64,000 nt of DNA from a virus, in IMG/VR virus record IMGVR_UViG_3300030328_001638, positions 1 to 64,000 of that record; one strand, 5' to 3'. This document shows positions 63,772-64,000 of this stretch, in pieces. The notes below the pieces were generated by a model. It searched no databases. It was not told where the DNA came from and worked only from the letters and a program-made list of their open reading frames with translations. The position numbers and the translations under genes were made by a program. The number at the start of each line of letters is the position of its first letter. The first letter of the stretch is position 1.

Positions 63772-64000
63772 TTAAGCTGTTACTTTAACCCAAGTATTAT
63801 CTGGGTTAAAATATATTTCATCTGTTGTTATTGCATATCCCACTACTCTTGCAACATCATTATTTCCACTTGGTGCAGTAGTAGTAAGGTCGCCATTAGT
63901 AGCGGTAGATAAATATAAAGGTGCGCCAATTGTAAAACCATGACCTGAATCAAATACTATTCCGCTTAATACCATACGATTACTACTTGAAGATCCTGAG
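63772..64000 (-). CDS. C-terminus of fibre-like protein (gene runs off right edge)
   Basis: The frame is open to the window edge, with SGSSSSNRMVLSGIVFDSGH upstream of and including the internal Met at 63975, so the gene is partial and the Met is not necessarily the start. FTIGAPLYLSTATNGDLTTT, then NNDVARVVGYAI and FNPDNTWVKVTA, is the common C-terminal cap of phage fibres and appendages. It is followed by the SAM methyltransferase gene 10 bases downstream. Confidence 0.7.
   Translation of the reverse strand, partial: SGSSSSNRMVLSGIVFDSGHGFTIGAPLYLSTATNGDLTTTAPSGNNDVARVVGYAITTDEIYFNPDNTWVKVTA

Overview
The window is part of a tailed double-stranded DNA phage genome, probably podovirus-like and infecting a member of the Bacteroidota (most likely a flavobacterium). 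The evidence is a very AT-rich sequence, A-rich leaders without Shine-Dalgarno sites, recurrent TAnnTTTG promoter elements (the -7 element of the Bacteroidota housekeeping sigma factor), and a Bacteroidota-style VirE_N/D5-like primase-helicase. There are no rRNA genes or host housekeeping operons. Both ends of the window cut through tail-fibre-like genes, so the genome continues on both sides.

Layout. 1-7.5 kb (minus strand): a repetitive tail-fibre gene running off the left edge, a second fibre, a lysis region (three-TM holin, M15 peptidase endolysin, envelope proteins) and a run of small basic proteins, several of them below 60 aa. 7.5-9.8 kb: one plus-strand winged-helix-like gene facing a complete groEL-groES pair. 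9.8-10.9 kb: a non-coding control region with iteron-like repeats, CT-rich repeats and promoters. 10.9-18.9 kb (plus): an early operon of about 25 small genes, including a cytosine methyltransferase-like protein, a zinc ribbon, an Api92-like protein and a tRNA-Met. 18.9-28.8 kb (plus): replication and recombination genes (two DnaA-domain-IV-like proteins, ERF annealase, PD-(D/E)XK exonuclease, SSB-like protein, primase-helicase, second methyltransferase-like protein, SNF2-type helicase, VRR-NUC nuclease, metallophosphoesterase, SET-domain protein). 28.8-64 kb (minus): virion genes in the transcriptional order fibre/MTase, terminase, portal, scaffold, major capsid, minor structural proteins, two connector or ring proteins, a 1696-aa tail protein, internal or ejection proteins, and a giant protein of about 2.9-3.0 kaa.

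The most striking signal is in the RNA. The gaps of the early operon hold three sequences that fold as hammerhead self-cleaving ribozymes: 11641-11704 (type I, all core bases present), 14173-14221 (type III, one imperfect core pair) and 14729-14788 (type I). Each lies between two small genes, with the predicted cut just upstream of the next start codon. The same operon has a second element found twice (about 12656-12705 and 16093-16133): a covarying GNRA hairpin followed by an identical 14-nt tail. It also has a tRNA, other hairpins and repeated gene-junction sequences. Together these suggest an operon punctuated by self-cleaving and structured RNAs. This is inferred from sequence alone.

Other notable points are an A12 slippery tract (A AAA AAG) that would join a short N-terminal ORF to the giant virion protein by -1 frameshifting; 11-bp AAAATCAACAC-type repeats shared by the groEL upstream region and the primase leader; a roughly 60-residue module shared by several virion proteins; and terminator/promoter pairs punctuating the late region.
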